DNA from: Pseudomonas flexibilis
GTDB lineage: Bacteria > Pseudomonadota > Gammaproteobacteria > Pseudomonadales > Pseudomonadaceae
Length of the DNA: 64,000 nucleotides
NCBI RefSeq assembly: GCF_000802425.1
Contig: NZ_JRUD01000008.1
Location: 1 to 64,000, forward strand
Reading direction: 5' to 3'
Of the stretch, positions 53,446 through 61,325 are shown piece by piece (the first letter of the stretch is position 1; every line of letters begins with the position of its first letter). The notes beneath the pieces are model-generated. The model saw only the letters and a list, made by a program, of their open reading frames with translations. It had not been told where the DNA came from and did no database searches. The translations under genes were made by a program, and so were the position numbers.

Positions 53446-56400
53446 TCAGCGCCCGATCACCTCGCGGCGGAAGATGATCTTCTCGTTTCCCTTGTAGATG
53501 CCGAAGGTGGCTAGGCCGCTGGGGTTCTCGAAGCCATCGCCCTTCCAGTCGTATGTCAGCCAGTCGGGGACCTGCGGCGTGACGACTACGCTCCCTTCGC
53601 CACCCGGGCCGGGAGCGGTCAGGCGGATCACGCCCCTGCCCTGGGCCAGCGCTGAAACCTGCGCCTGGGTTTTGCCCTCCAGTTGTCCGGTGTACGGACC
53701 CAACTGCACACCGGTGATCACCGCGCAGGCATCGCTGCCATCCGGCACGAAGGCATTGCCGGACTGCCAGGTTTCCACCTGATAGGGCAGATCCAGCGGT
53801 GCGTGCTCGGGGCCATGGGCGCTACCCACACGGATTCGGCCTAGGCGGATCTCGCCGCCCGGCGTCTGGAAGCCGAATGGCTCGGATACGAAATCCGCAC
53901 CACTGCCCGCACCGTGGCGGGTTCCATCGCTGTCACTCAATTGCCCGGCGGCAATCATCATCAGCAGATTCGGCGAAAAGGGCACATCGCTGGCCGCGGG
54001 ACCGGTGCCGGCACGCTGGTAGACCATGTGGCCCGCCGTGAGCAGGTAAGCCTTTTCACCATCACCCGACGTAGCGTCGGGTATCACCTTGAAGTCGCCG
54101 GAACCGGATAACCGCGAGGCATCCTGCACCTGGCCCGGAGCAAAACTCAGGGTCGGGGCCAGGGTATCCCCCAGCTTCCAGAAAGCGCCCCGGTCATAGT
54201 TGCGCGTCACTGCCCCGTTGCTGCTCTTGCCTGTGATCGTGAGCTCGGGCGTCACAGCGTACTCGATGGGCTGGTCCTGGTAGCTGAAGGAGCCCGTCGC
54301 CGACACACATCCGGCCTTGAGCTCCGGCGTGTTGAGGCGCGCCTGAAGATAGGCCGGTGCGAAGCGCCCAAAAGGAGCGCTTTGGCTCATGAAGTCCGAG
54401 CCGCCAAGATAGCCGGTGCTGTGCACCTCGATAGAGAAGATGCCCACCTCGTGCAGCTTCTGCTGCAGCTCGTGACGCCCGCCCAAGGGATGGGCGTAAC
54501 GGTCGATCTCCAACGGGCCGTCGACGCCATCGTCCAGCTCCTGAACGAGTGCGCGCAGCTCCAGCGGGCCGGTGAAATTCGGGGTCGGCTGCGCCGCACA
54601 GAGATTGCCATCGGCTGGCAGCGCCACCGGGGTGATACGCAGGTCGAAGGGGTCACCAGCACGCACGGTATTCCCAGCCGGCGCGAACAGCGGACAATCG
54701 GCATCGCTGCACCCCGAAAGGTATGCGCCCGTCTCGATGCAGAACCCGTAGGGCCGGGATACGACGGTCGTGCTGCCTTGCATGTCGAGCCCGTCTTCCG
54801 CCCCGCTGCCCAGATAGCGGACGTGCAGATCCAAGGCCCCGGCATCGTCATAGTGGATCGGGAACCCGCTGCGTGCCTGGGCATCGAAGCGCAGGGTTCT
54901 CAGGCTGGCGTCGCCAGCATGCGTACCGATGCTGCCGCCGGCAATCAACACCACCCGAGATCCGCTGTCCGGCGCACTGTAGGCCGACCAGAGCGCCACC
55001 GTCCGCTCGCTGCTGGCGAAGCTACCATCCGCCACGCAGGCGCCACTGCTCTCGTCCAGGCGCATCGCTTGCACCTCGGCGGCCACCTGCTGGCCGGCAA
55101 TCAGGGCAGGAACACGAATCGCGAAGCCGCTCTCCAGAATTTCCAGCCCACAGTCCCCGCGGTTGCAGCGATAGGGTTCGCCAACCAACCCCAGCTGCAG
55201 CAGGCCGGGTATCCGTTTCAGATACGCGGTGGCCGTGTCGCTATCCGCAAAGGTCACCGTACCGTTGCCGAGCCAGCGATTGGCCGGCGTCAAGGTCAGG
55301 GTTTTGGTCACGGGCACAGTGCGGGAACAGCTGGCGTCGGCGCAGGCACGGATGAGCACCGGGATGGGTTCGCAACTGAATTGCGGGGTAGAAAACGAAA
55401 GTCGGTAATGGTCGACAACATGGCCACCCGAGTTATCACATAGATCCCCCAAGTCCACAGGATCCACGTACTCAACAATGGACTCTTGCCCAATGTAGAC
55501 ATTGCGCCCGGTTATACCGCCGCGGTAGCGGGCGCCGCCGCTGAAGTTGATCCGGACATCGCCCGCGGCATAGACAAAGGCGGGAATGTCCTTCTGGCTG
55601 TTTAGGGTGATATCACCGGTGGCGTACATCAGCAGTTCGCCGGGTGCGAAGCCCTCGAACTGGGCAGCATAGGCCAGTTGAATGTCGCCCCTCACAAACA
55701 GGCGCACCGTCCCGGCGCCCGGTAACTTGCGAATCCGGCTGGCAACACTGGCATCCAGGTCGCCGTCGATCCAGTAGCTGCCGGTGCCCAGCTCGAAAGT
55801 GGCGTTGTAGTCAGGCCTGAGGATGCCCATATAGCGATCCTCTGTGCCCTCCGGGTAGGTGATGGTCGCCGAGTTGCCCTTGGCGAACTGCCGGGCGAAT
55901 ACACCACCTTCCACTTTCGCGTGGGTTCCGAATTCGACTTTGCCAGTGGCATGGATGGAACCGGGAAACCGGAAGTTCTCGCCAACCTGCACGTCGCCCT
56001 GTACGTAAAGCTCGATCTGTCCCGGCGAGAATCCCTCGAAGCGCATGTAGCCGGACTTGAAACTGCCTCTCACATACAGGCGCACCACCCCGGCGCTACC
56101 GACTTGCGGACGAATGACAGTCTGCTCGGCGTTGGTAAAGGAACCGTCTATCCAGTACTCGCCGGGAGCAAATTCCAGGGCGGACTTGTAGCGTGTCGTC
56201 ACGCCACGCATGAGGTAGGTTCCGCCAATGCTCGTGAAGCGCAGGGTCGATTCCTGAGCCACGGTAACCGCGCCATAGTCGCCCGCGATCTTCGACAGCT
56301 CCTTTGCGCTTTCCGTAGCTAGAGGACCATCCACTGCGTTGCCAGTGCGGAAAATGCCCGGCATCAAGGAGCCTGCCTGAAAGGCAGGGGCCGAACTGGC

Positions 56401-56670
56401 GGCATGTTTCCCGGTCGCAGTGCATTTCACCCCATCGCACAGTCCCACCTGATCCCCCCACGAATGGGTGTGGGTAACGGTGGGGGCGTTCAGTGTCGGG
56501 CCGCTACCATAGACCCGCGACTTGTAGCCCATCTGGATGAAGCCCGTGGGCGAATGGCTCTGGATGCCGCCCGGAAAGACCTGCGTGCATTGCAGGGCGG
56601 CCTGGGCGAGCGAGGCGAACAGGTAGGCGAACAGGCCGACAAGTCCGGAGAGTAAAGAACGAGTCGTCAC
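53446..56670 (-). CDS. mshQ: MshQ-type pilus-associated large exported protein
   Basis: This 1074-residue protein is the last gene of the MSHA operon. It has a signal peptide ending ASLAQAA. Two copies of a polymer-type beta-helical unit follow: GEYWIDGSFTN...VRLYVRGSF...FEGFSPGQIELYVQGDV (about 167-240) and GSYWIDGDLDAS...VRLFVRGDI...FEGFAPGELLMYATGD (about 297-360). A long beta-rich C-terminal region follows (DUF6701-like, as in MshQ proteins of Vibrio and Shewanella). It is presumably exposed as an adhesin or tip-associated protein. The start is GTG 56670, overlapping the mshP stop (GTGA). Confidence 0.85.
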   Translation of the reverse strand: MTTRSLLSGLVGLFAYLFASLAQAALQCTQVFPGGIQSHSPTGFIQMGYKSRVYGSGPTLNAPTVTHTHSWGDQVGLCDGVKCTATGKHAASSAPAFQAGSLMPGIFRTGNAVDGPLATESAKELSKIAGDYGAVTVAQESTLRFTSIGGTYLMRGVTTRYKSALEFAPGEYWIDGSFTNAEQTVIRPQVGSAGVVRLYVRGSFKSGYMRFEGFSPGQIELYVQGDVQVGENFRFPGSIHATGKVEFGTHAKVEGGVFARQFAKGNSATITYPEGTEDRYMGILRPDYNATFELGTGSYWIDGDLDASVASRIRKLPGAGTVRLFVRGDIQLAYAAQFEGFAPGELLMYATGDITLNSQKDIPAFVYAAGDVRINFSGGARYRGGITGRNVYIGQESIVEYVDPVDLGDLCDNSGGHVVDHYRLSFSTPQFSCEPIPVLIRACADASCSRTVPVTKTLTLTPANRWLGNGTVTFADSDTATAYLKRIPGLLQLGLVGEPYRCNRGDCGLEILESGFAIRVPALIAGQQVAAEVQAMRLDESSGACVADGSFASSERTVALWSAYSAPDSGSRVVLIAGGSIGTHAGDASLRTLRFDAQARSGFPIHYDDAGALDLHVRYLGSGAEDGLDMQGSTTVVSRPYGFCIETGAYLSGCSDADCPLFAPAGNTVRAGDPFDLRITPVALPADGNLCAAQPTPNFTGPLELRALVQELDDGVDGPLEIDRYAHPLGGRHELQQKLHEVGIFSIEVHSTGYLGGSDFMSQSAPFGRFAPAYLQARLNTPELKAGCVSATGSFSYQDQPIEYAVTPELTITGKSSNGAVTRNYDRGAFWKLGDTLAPTLSFAPGQVQDASRLSGSGDFKVIPDATSGDGEKAYLLTAGHMVYQRAGTGPAASDVPFSPNLLMMIAAGQLSDSDGTRHGAGSGADFVSEPFGFQTPGGEIRLGRIRVGSAHGPEHAPLDLPYQVETWQSGNAFVPDGSDACAVITGVQLGPYTGQLEGKTQAQVSALAQGRGVIRLTAPGPGGEGSVVVTPQVPDWLTYDWKGDGFENPSGLATFGIYKGNEKIIFRREVIGR

Positions 56671-57065
56671 GGTGCGTCCTCTTCCAGAACAGCTTCCAGC
56701 TTACGGTGTACATGGTCCGGGCTGCCCGGAGTGGAGTAGTCGGCCGTGGCCCGTACCATGCATAACACCACTCCCGCTTCCGGCGGCCGGGGTATGAACT
56801 GCACCGTTACCTCGAATGCATCCAAGGCAAAGAGCTCCAGACTCATCGCACAGGTTTTCTGATTCACGAACTGAGAAATCCCCCACTCCAGTCCCGCCCG
56901 TGCCGCCTGGTGGGCGCGTGCCTGCTGCAACGCCAGGCTGCTGGTGCTGTGCTGGGTCGCAGCCAGGCGGGCCATTGCGGCGACCACGCCGGCAACGACG
57001 AGGATCAGAAACAGCGCGGCGACGAGGCCGAAGCCGCGTTGGGCGGGGGCGAATTCAAGGCGCAT
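56667..57065 (-). CDS. mshP: MSHA pilus minor component MshP
   Basis: This 132-residue protein has the PilX-like N-terminal helix GFGLVAALFLILVVAGVVAAMARL (about 11-34). Such helices lack the canonical prepilin Glu5, and here too the site is RG-FGLVA. The rest (about 45-130) is a small soluble domain with two Cys. It overlaps mshO by 11 bases and mshQ by 4. It probably joins the minor-pilin complex at the tip of the MSHA pilus. Confidence 0.85.
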   Translation of the reverse strand: MRLEFAPAQRGFGLVAALFLILVVAGVVAAMARLAATQHSTSSLALQQARAHQAARAGLEWGISQFVNQKTCAMSLELFALDAFEVTVQFIPRPPEAGVVLCMVRATADYSTPGSPDHVHRKLEAVLEEDAP

Positions 57066-57975
57066 TGTCGACGTGGACCTGCTGGATAAGGCTGATGGTT
57101 TCGCCGCCCTTGCTCAGGGACAAACGCAGGGTGATAAGGGCGTTGCGGGTGTGCGTTCCGTGCAGGTAGGTGAAAGCGCAGTGGGAGACGCTGTCGGCCA
57201 ACGGTGTACGACTCAGGGGCGGTTTCGTCAGATCCAGCGTGTCGAAGGTCTCCCGCCATAACACCCCCCTAGCAAGATCGCAGCGGTAGCGCACGGCCTC
57301 GCGCGCCAGATATAGGCGACGTTGCGGAGAAGCAAAGGCAAAGCGGAAACCGATTGCGTCCTTCACGACCAGACGTTGCGAGGAACCTGATACATCCAGT
57401 TCAAACCGCGCGTTGGAGGGGGTGACCACACCTGGAGCCTGATATGCCCAAAGATTCTGGCCATCCACAGGCACACCACCCGACTCGGCGCCTAGGTTGT
57501 AAATCACCAGCCAACGCGACTCGACGACAGATGCCGCTTCCAGATCGGTAACCATGCTGATACGACAAGGGTCGGTGTCACATATCGGCGGATCGTGCAG
57601 AACACCGTGTTCGTCCAGGCTGCCCTGGTAGCGCCCAACCTCGTGCAGCGGCACGAAATCCAGCCCGTTTGTTCCGGGCGATTCCCGCACGGAGTTGGGC
57701 ACCGCCATCCGAATATCCCTGGCCATGCGGTTCAATGCCGTCGCGGCCTGATCGGTCAATTCCGCCCGGCGGCTCTGATCGACGAAGCCCTGTAACGGGC
57801 GCGACAGCACGGTAGAGATCAGCACCGCCACCACCCCGGCCAGGGCGATGACCAGCACGAGCTCGACCAGGGTGAAGCCGTGCTGTCCCCGAAGCGGGGT
57901 GGCTTGTGGGTTGCCCTGGAGCGGCGGCCTGGTGGACAGGACAACGTTGTCCACCCTACGGGGTGAAAGGCGCAT
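57055..57975 (-). CDS. mshO: MSHA prepilin-like protein MshO with repeat-extended leader
   Basis: This 306-residue prepilin has the processing site at Gly33: QHG-FTLVELVLVIALAGVVAVL. The pilin domain follows (about 90-300). Its leader of 33 residues is long because a type-B palindrome (57930-57960) is translated within it as part of RRVDNVVLSTRPPLQG. The start is ATG 57975, one base after the mshD stop (TGACATG); the only later alternative is GTG at codon 8, which would still keep most of the repeat. MshO-type proteins are large minor pilins. It overlaps mshP by 11 bases. Confidence 0.8.
   Translation of the reverse strand: MRLSPRRVDNVVLSTRPPLQGNPQATPLRGQHGFTLVELVLVIALAGVVAVLISTVLSRPLQGFVDQSRRAELTDQAATALNRMARDIRMAVPNSVRESPGTNGLDFVPLHEVGRYQGSLDEHGVLHDPPICDTDPCRISMVTDLEAASVVESRWLVIYNLGAESGGVPVDGQNLWAYQAPGVVTPSNARFELDVSGSSQRLVVKDAIGFRFAFASPQRRLYLAREAVRYRCDLARGVLWRETFDTLDLTKPPLSRTPLADSVSHCAFTYLHGTHTRNALITLRLSLSKGGETISLIQQVHVDNAP
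57930..57960. repeat. Type-B palindrome inside mshO leader
   Basis: Minus strand CGTAGGGTGGACAACG followed by TTGTCC and TGTCCACC, containing the perfect palindrome GGACAACGTTGTCC. It matches the intergenic copy at 9872 (CGTAGGGTGGACAACG) at every base of the 16-bp start. Confidence 0.75.
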
Positions 57976-57976
57976 G

Positions 57977-58567
57977 TCAGTATTCCGTCCGATAGCCATC
58001 GAGGCTCAGTGTGCCTCCGGCCGGGTCGGTGACGGTGACGCGGATATGCAGGGCCGTGACTTTATGCCCGATCGGCCCCAGGCCTTCCGTCCCGCTCCGG
58101 GCGGCGATGTCCACTTCCACCCGGTAGTTGTCCAGCCCCCGAATCACATCGTTGTTCATATCCCGGGGCGGACGGTCGTCCAGATCGTGGTAGTCCCGCA
58201 CATCGTTGAAACAGGCTCGTCCGGTGCAGGGATCTGGGGCGGATGCATAGTCCTGCAACAGAATCTCTTCCAGATACCCCTCGGCAATCGCCAGGCTCTG
58301 CTGGCGCAGCATGGGATCGGCGGAGCGAACGGTGATCGAGGCCATGGCGCTGAACAGCGCGGTGGCGGCGATGCCAATGATGACGATGGTGAGGATCAGT
58401 TCGACCAGGGTCATGCCGCGCTGGCTGGCCGCATGGCTGGCACCCGGGCCCGCCACCGGCGGTCGGAGCTCGCAAGGAACCGTGGGAGCGGACTTGTCCG
58501 CGATGCGGTGCGCACCGAACCCAGCAGCTCGCGGACAAGTCCGCTCCCACAGGGGGCGCATACTCAT
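57977..58567 (-). CDS. mshD: MSHA prepilin-like protein MshD with REPIN-extended leader
   Basis: This 196-residue prepilin has the processing site at Gly51: SQRG-MTLVELILTIVIIGIAATALF. The pilin domain follows. The ATG 58567 overlaps the mshC stop (ATGA), which marks it as the ancestral, coupled start. Codons 6-29 are a 69-bp REPIN (58482-58550), whose length is a multiple of three, so the frame is kept. The leader is therefore 51 residues long. A GTG at 58456 would give a 14-residue leader and restore a normal prepilin, but it has only a weak GAG site. It is one of the minor pilins of the MSHA system. Confidence 0.78.
   Translation of the reverse strand: MSMRPLWERTCPRAAGFGAHRIADKSAPTVPCELRPPVAGPGASHAASQRGMTLVELILTIVIIGIAATALFSAMASITVRSADPMLRQQSLAIAEGYLEEILLQDYASAPDPCTGRACFNDVRDYHDLDDRPPRDMNNDVIRGLDNYRVEVDIAARSGTEGLGPIGHKVTALHIRVTVTDPAGGTLSLDGYRTEY
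58482..58550. repeat. REPIN inside mshD leader
   Basis: Two REP arms (58482-58503, starting GTGGGAGCGGACTTGTCC, and 58528-58550) are perfectly complementary over 22 bp with a 24-bp spacer. Such elements are almost always intergenic; this one lies between the mshC/mshD overlap and the mshD mature pilin sequence. Confidence 0.85.
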
Positions 58568-59007
58568 GGCGTCACCTCGACAAAGCCCGTTTCGTGCACG
58601 GTCATCATGAAGGTGCCCCCGACGGTGGTGCTGTGTTGCTTACTCGTGCCGCCGCGGGCGTCGAAGACCACCTTCAGCGCCGGGACCACGGACACACTGC
58701 GTGGGTTGCCGGCCTGGTAAGGACCGCCGGCCGGGTCGGCGACCGACGCCTCAGGCGCCAAGCCGCCGCAGGTCGAGTGATGCAGCAGCCGGTAGCCCGC
58801 ACTGTCCAGCTCGACACGGATCGGGCAACCGGAGGCCACGGCCACCTTTTGCGCATAGCGCACGGCGGCCAGGGCCTCCTCGAAATAGACCCGCTCGTCG
58901 AAGACATCACGGGAAAAGAAACGCGGCCCCGCCACGGCGGCAAGGATGCCGATGACGACCATCACCAGGATGAGCTCGACCAGGGTGAAACCGCGTTGTG
59001 TGTTCAT
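58564..59007 (-). CDS. mshC: MSHA prepilin-like protein MshC
   Basis: This 147-residue prepilin starts MNTQRG-FTLVELILVMVVIGILAAVAGP, a short five-residue leader plus Gly and cleavage before Phe. The following domain (about 40-145) includes RYAQKVAVASGCPIRVELD and a Cys pair (Cys75, Cys93) likely disulfide-linked. ATG 59007 is chosen because the longer open frame runs through a repeat and lacks a ribosome site. The stop overlaps the mshD start (ATGA). It is separated from mshA by 102 bp that contain a type-B palindrome. Confidence 0.85.
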   Translation of the reverse strand: MNTQRGFTLVELILVMVVIGILAAVAGPRFFSRDVFDERVYFEEALAAVRYAQKVAVASGCPIRVELDSAGYRLLHHSTCGGLAPEASVADPAGGPYQAGNPRSVSVVPALKVVFDARGGTSKQHSTTVGGTFMMTVHETGFVEVTP

Positions 59008-59022
59008 AAGGCATGAACCCGA

Positions 59023-59094
59023 CGTGGGGTGGTCAAGACGCAGCCTTGGCCACCGTGGCGTCCGCGCGGTGGACAGAAACACGCTGCCCACCTA
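59023..59094. repeat. Type-B palindrome between mshA and mshC
   Basis: Starts GTGGGGTGGTCAAGACGC and continues GCCTTGGCCACCGTGGCG to GCTGCCCACCTATC. It is related to the copies at 18549 and 35177 (GGTCAA and TTGGCCACCGTGG are shared). It lies in the only sizeable gap of the operon. Confidence 0.65.
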
Positions 59095-59109
59095 TCAGCT
59101 ACCAAAGAA

Positions 59110-59565
59110 TTAGCAGTCATCGTCCACTGCGATGCTTGCCGGAGTAACGGGATCCGTACTCGTATCAGCAGCGGTGTAGGTCACTTTGCAGGTACTCGCA
59201 GCGGTAGCCTCGCCACCATTCGGTGCGAAATACAGGACGCCGGCAGACCCAGCAGCGTCGGCGGAAACTTCCACGCCATCTACTTGTGCAGCAGCAACGA
59301 TGCCCGCCCGAGTCGCCGCCGGGTAGCCACCGACCATGGCGATGGTTACCCCTTCCAGAACTACCGGGCCAGTTCCTGCCAACTCCGCAGCATGCGCAAT
59401 CGCCGCCGCCGAACGCAGGCTACCAGCAACGCCTTCCACCGCTGCTACCCGCGCCTGCCCCCCAAAATCCGCAAACCGCGGCAACGCAAACGCCGCCAGA
59501 ATGCCCAGCACCACAATCACCATGATCAGCTCGACCAGGGTGAAACCACTCTGTTGCTTCTTCAT
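59110..59565 (-). CDS. mshA: MSHA major pilin MshA
   Basis: This 151-residue type IV pilin starts MKKQQSG-FTLVELIMVIVVLGILAAFALPRF: a seven-residue basic leader, cleavage before Phe, and Glu at +5. The body has VAGSLRSAAAIAHAAEL and ends with a Cys pair (Cys at 129 and the C-terminal residue) that should close the D-loop. ATG 59565 follows GGGGGAG. It is preceded by mshB-like pilin (36 bp gap) and followed by mshC. The major subunit of the mannose-sensitive-hemagglutinin-type pilus, used in attachment and biofilm. Confidence 0.88.
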   Translation of the reverse strand: MKKQQSGFTLVELIMVIVVLGILAAFALPRFADFGGQARVAAVEGVAGSLRSAAAIAHAAELAGTGPVVLEGVTIAMVGGYPAATRAGIVAAAQVDGVEVSADAAGSAGVLYFAPNGGEATAASTCKVTYTAADTSTDPVTPASIAVDDDC

Positions 59566-59601
59566 ATACAGCTCCCCCTTTGGGTGTGTTTAAAACAAAT
59601 G

Positions 59602-60084
59602 TCATTCGGCGACGGTGACCGCGCCGGTTCGGGTGTCGTACTCGATGCGTCGCTTGTCGTTCTGGTAGCGGTAGCGACACAGCGGCGCAGCGAATTCGCT
59701 GAGGTAGGCGGCGCTGCCGCGCACGGCCACGCTGGGCGCGGAGCCGAGCAGCACGCCGCGCCAGAGCTCGGCGCAGCCTTGCGCGCCGGGGCCGGAGGCG
59801 GTTGCCACCGGCCAGCCCAGTTCGTTGACGTCCACGTCGCCATTGCCAAAGCCGGCCACGTTGTTCAGTCCGCCGCGTCCGCTAGCGCGGTTCAGTTCCC
59901 ACTGGGCGCGCACCATGGCCACGCCGGCGGCCAGGGCGCCGGCGGTGCCGTTGACCGAGGCGGCCTGGGCATCGCCGGTGGCGCTCATCAGGCGCGGCAG
60001 CGCCACGGCGGCGAGCAGGCCGACGATGACGATGACCACCACCAGTTCCAGCAGGGTGAAGCCCTGTTGCGCGTACCGGCTCAT
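59602..60084 (-). CDS. mshB: MSHA pilin-like protein MshB
   Basis: This 160-residue prepilin starts MSRYAQQG-FTLLELVVVIVIVGLLAAVALPRL, with a seven-residue leader plus Gly. The body has NGTAGALAAGVAMVRAQWEL and two Cys (QGCAEL and APLCRYRY). The position between mshG and mshA is that of mshB in Vibrio. The ATG overlaps the mshG stop (ATGA). A small mshF gene, present between G and B elsewhere, is absent here. Confidence 0.85.
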   Translation of the reverse strand: MSRYAQQGFTLLELVVVIVIVGLLAAVALPRLMSATGDAQAASVNGTAGALAAGVAMVRAQWELNRASGRGGLNNVAGFGNGDVDVNELGWPVATASGPGAQGCAELWRGVLLGSAPSVAVRGSAAYLSEFAAPLCRYRYQNDKRRIEYDTRTGAVTVAE

Positions 60085-61325
60085 CGCACCCCCTTGGTGG
60101 CGGCGGAAAGTTCCCACATGGGCAGGAACACGCCGAGCGCCAACACCAACACCATGCCGCCCATGGCGACGATGAGGATCGGTTCGATGGAGTCGGCCAG
60201 GCGCTTGAGGTCGTAATCGACCTCCTGCTCGTAGAAGTCCGCGACCTCGATGAACAGGTCATCCAGGGCGCCGGTCTCCTCGCCCACCGCCAGCATCTGC
60301 AGTACCAGCGGGGTGAACAGGCCGCTGGCCACGGCGCCACGGGTCAGGGATTCGCCGCGCTCCACGCCGTCGCGCATGGCCAGGATGGCCTGGCCGATGT
60401 GGCGGTTGCCCACGGTGTTGCTGTTGATGGCCAGGGCCTGCAAGAGCGGCAGGCCGGCGCGGTACATCATCGCGAAGGTGCGGGTGAAGCGTGCCAGGGC
60501 GATGCGCTCGAAGATGCCGCCGACAATCGGCAGGCGCAGCTTGTAGCGGTCCCAGAGGCGCGCGCCGGGCTCGGTCTGTAGCCAGCGCAGCAACAGCACC
60601 AACCCGCCGGCCAGGGCCAGGGCGATCAGCCACCACCACTGCTGGGTGAACTCGGAAAAGCCGATAAGGATGCGCGTGGGCAGTGGCAGCTCGCTCTTGA
60701 ATTGGGCGAACACCTTGGAGAACGCCGGGATCACCAGCAGGTTGATGACCACCAGCGCCACGCCCATGGCCAGCAGCACGAACAGCGGGTAGCGGGTGGC
60801 CTGCTGGATGCGCTTGCGGGTTTCGCGCTCCATGTCCAGGTAGCCGGCCAGCTGCTTGAAGGCCAGGTCCAGCTGGCCGGTGTTCTCACCGACGCTGACC
60901 ATGCTGATGAACAGCGGCGTAAATACCCTGGGATGGCTGGACAGCGCCACACCCAGGCCGTTGCCGGCTTCCAGGTCGGCGCGCACGGCGCGCAGCACTT
61001 CGCCGAAAAAGGGGTTGCGGGTGGAATCGGCCAGTCCGCCCATGGCGCGCAGGATCGGCACGCCGGCCTTGCTAAGGCTGTGCATTTGCCTGCAGAAGAT
61101 GATCAGTTCCTCCAGCGACACCCGCTCGCGGCCCAGCAGACGCCTGAGCTGGCGCAGCACATCGGTGTCGCCGCCCACGGCGGATTCGGCCTGGGCCTCG
61201 ATGGTCAGCGGCGTGATGCGCTCGGCCAGCAGCTCGCCGGCCAGCGCTTCGGCGCTCGCCGCCTGGCGTACGCCGCTGACCTTCTGGCCCTGGGCGTCGC
61301 GACCGGTGAAGCGGAACGCGGCCAT
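60081..61325 (-). CDS. mshG: MSHA platform protein MshG
   Basis: This 414-residue inner-membrane platform protein of the GspF/PilC family has two T2SF domains (about 75-195 and 275-400), each with a conserved helix pair: IIFCRQMHSLSKAGVPILRAM and RFTRTFAMMYRAGLPLLQAL. Three membrane helices follow or separate them (about 170-195, 222-242, 378-400). It links the MshE ATPase to pilus assembly. The ATG shares its A with the mshE stop (TGATG), and its TGA overlaps the mshB start. Confidence 0.93.
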   Translation of the reverse strand: MAAFRFTGRDAQGQKVSGVRQAASAEALAGELLAERITPLTIEAQAESAVGGDTDVLRQLRRLLGRERVSLEELIIFCRQMHSLSKAGVPILRAMGGLADSTRNPFFGEVLRAVRADLEAGNGLGVALSSHPRVFTPLFISMVSVGENTGQLDLAFKQLAGYLDMERETRKRIQQATRYPLFVLLAMGVALVVINLLVIPAFSKVFAQFKSELPLPTRILIGFSEFTQQWWWLIALALAGGLVLLLRWLQTEPGARLWDRYKLRLPIVGGIFERIALARFTRTFAMMYRAGLPLLQALAINSNTVGNRHIGQAILAMRDGVERGESLTRGAVASGLFTPLVLQMLAVGEETGALDDLFIEVADFYEQEVDYDLKRLADSIEPILIVAMGGMVLVLALGVFLPMWELSAATKGVR

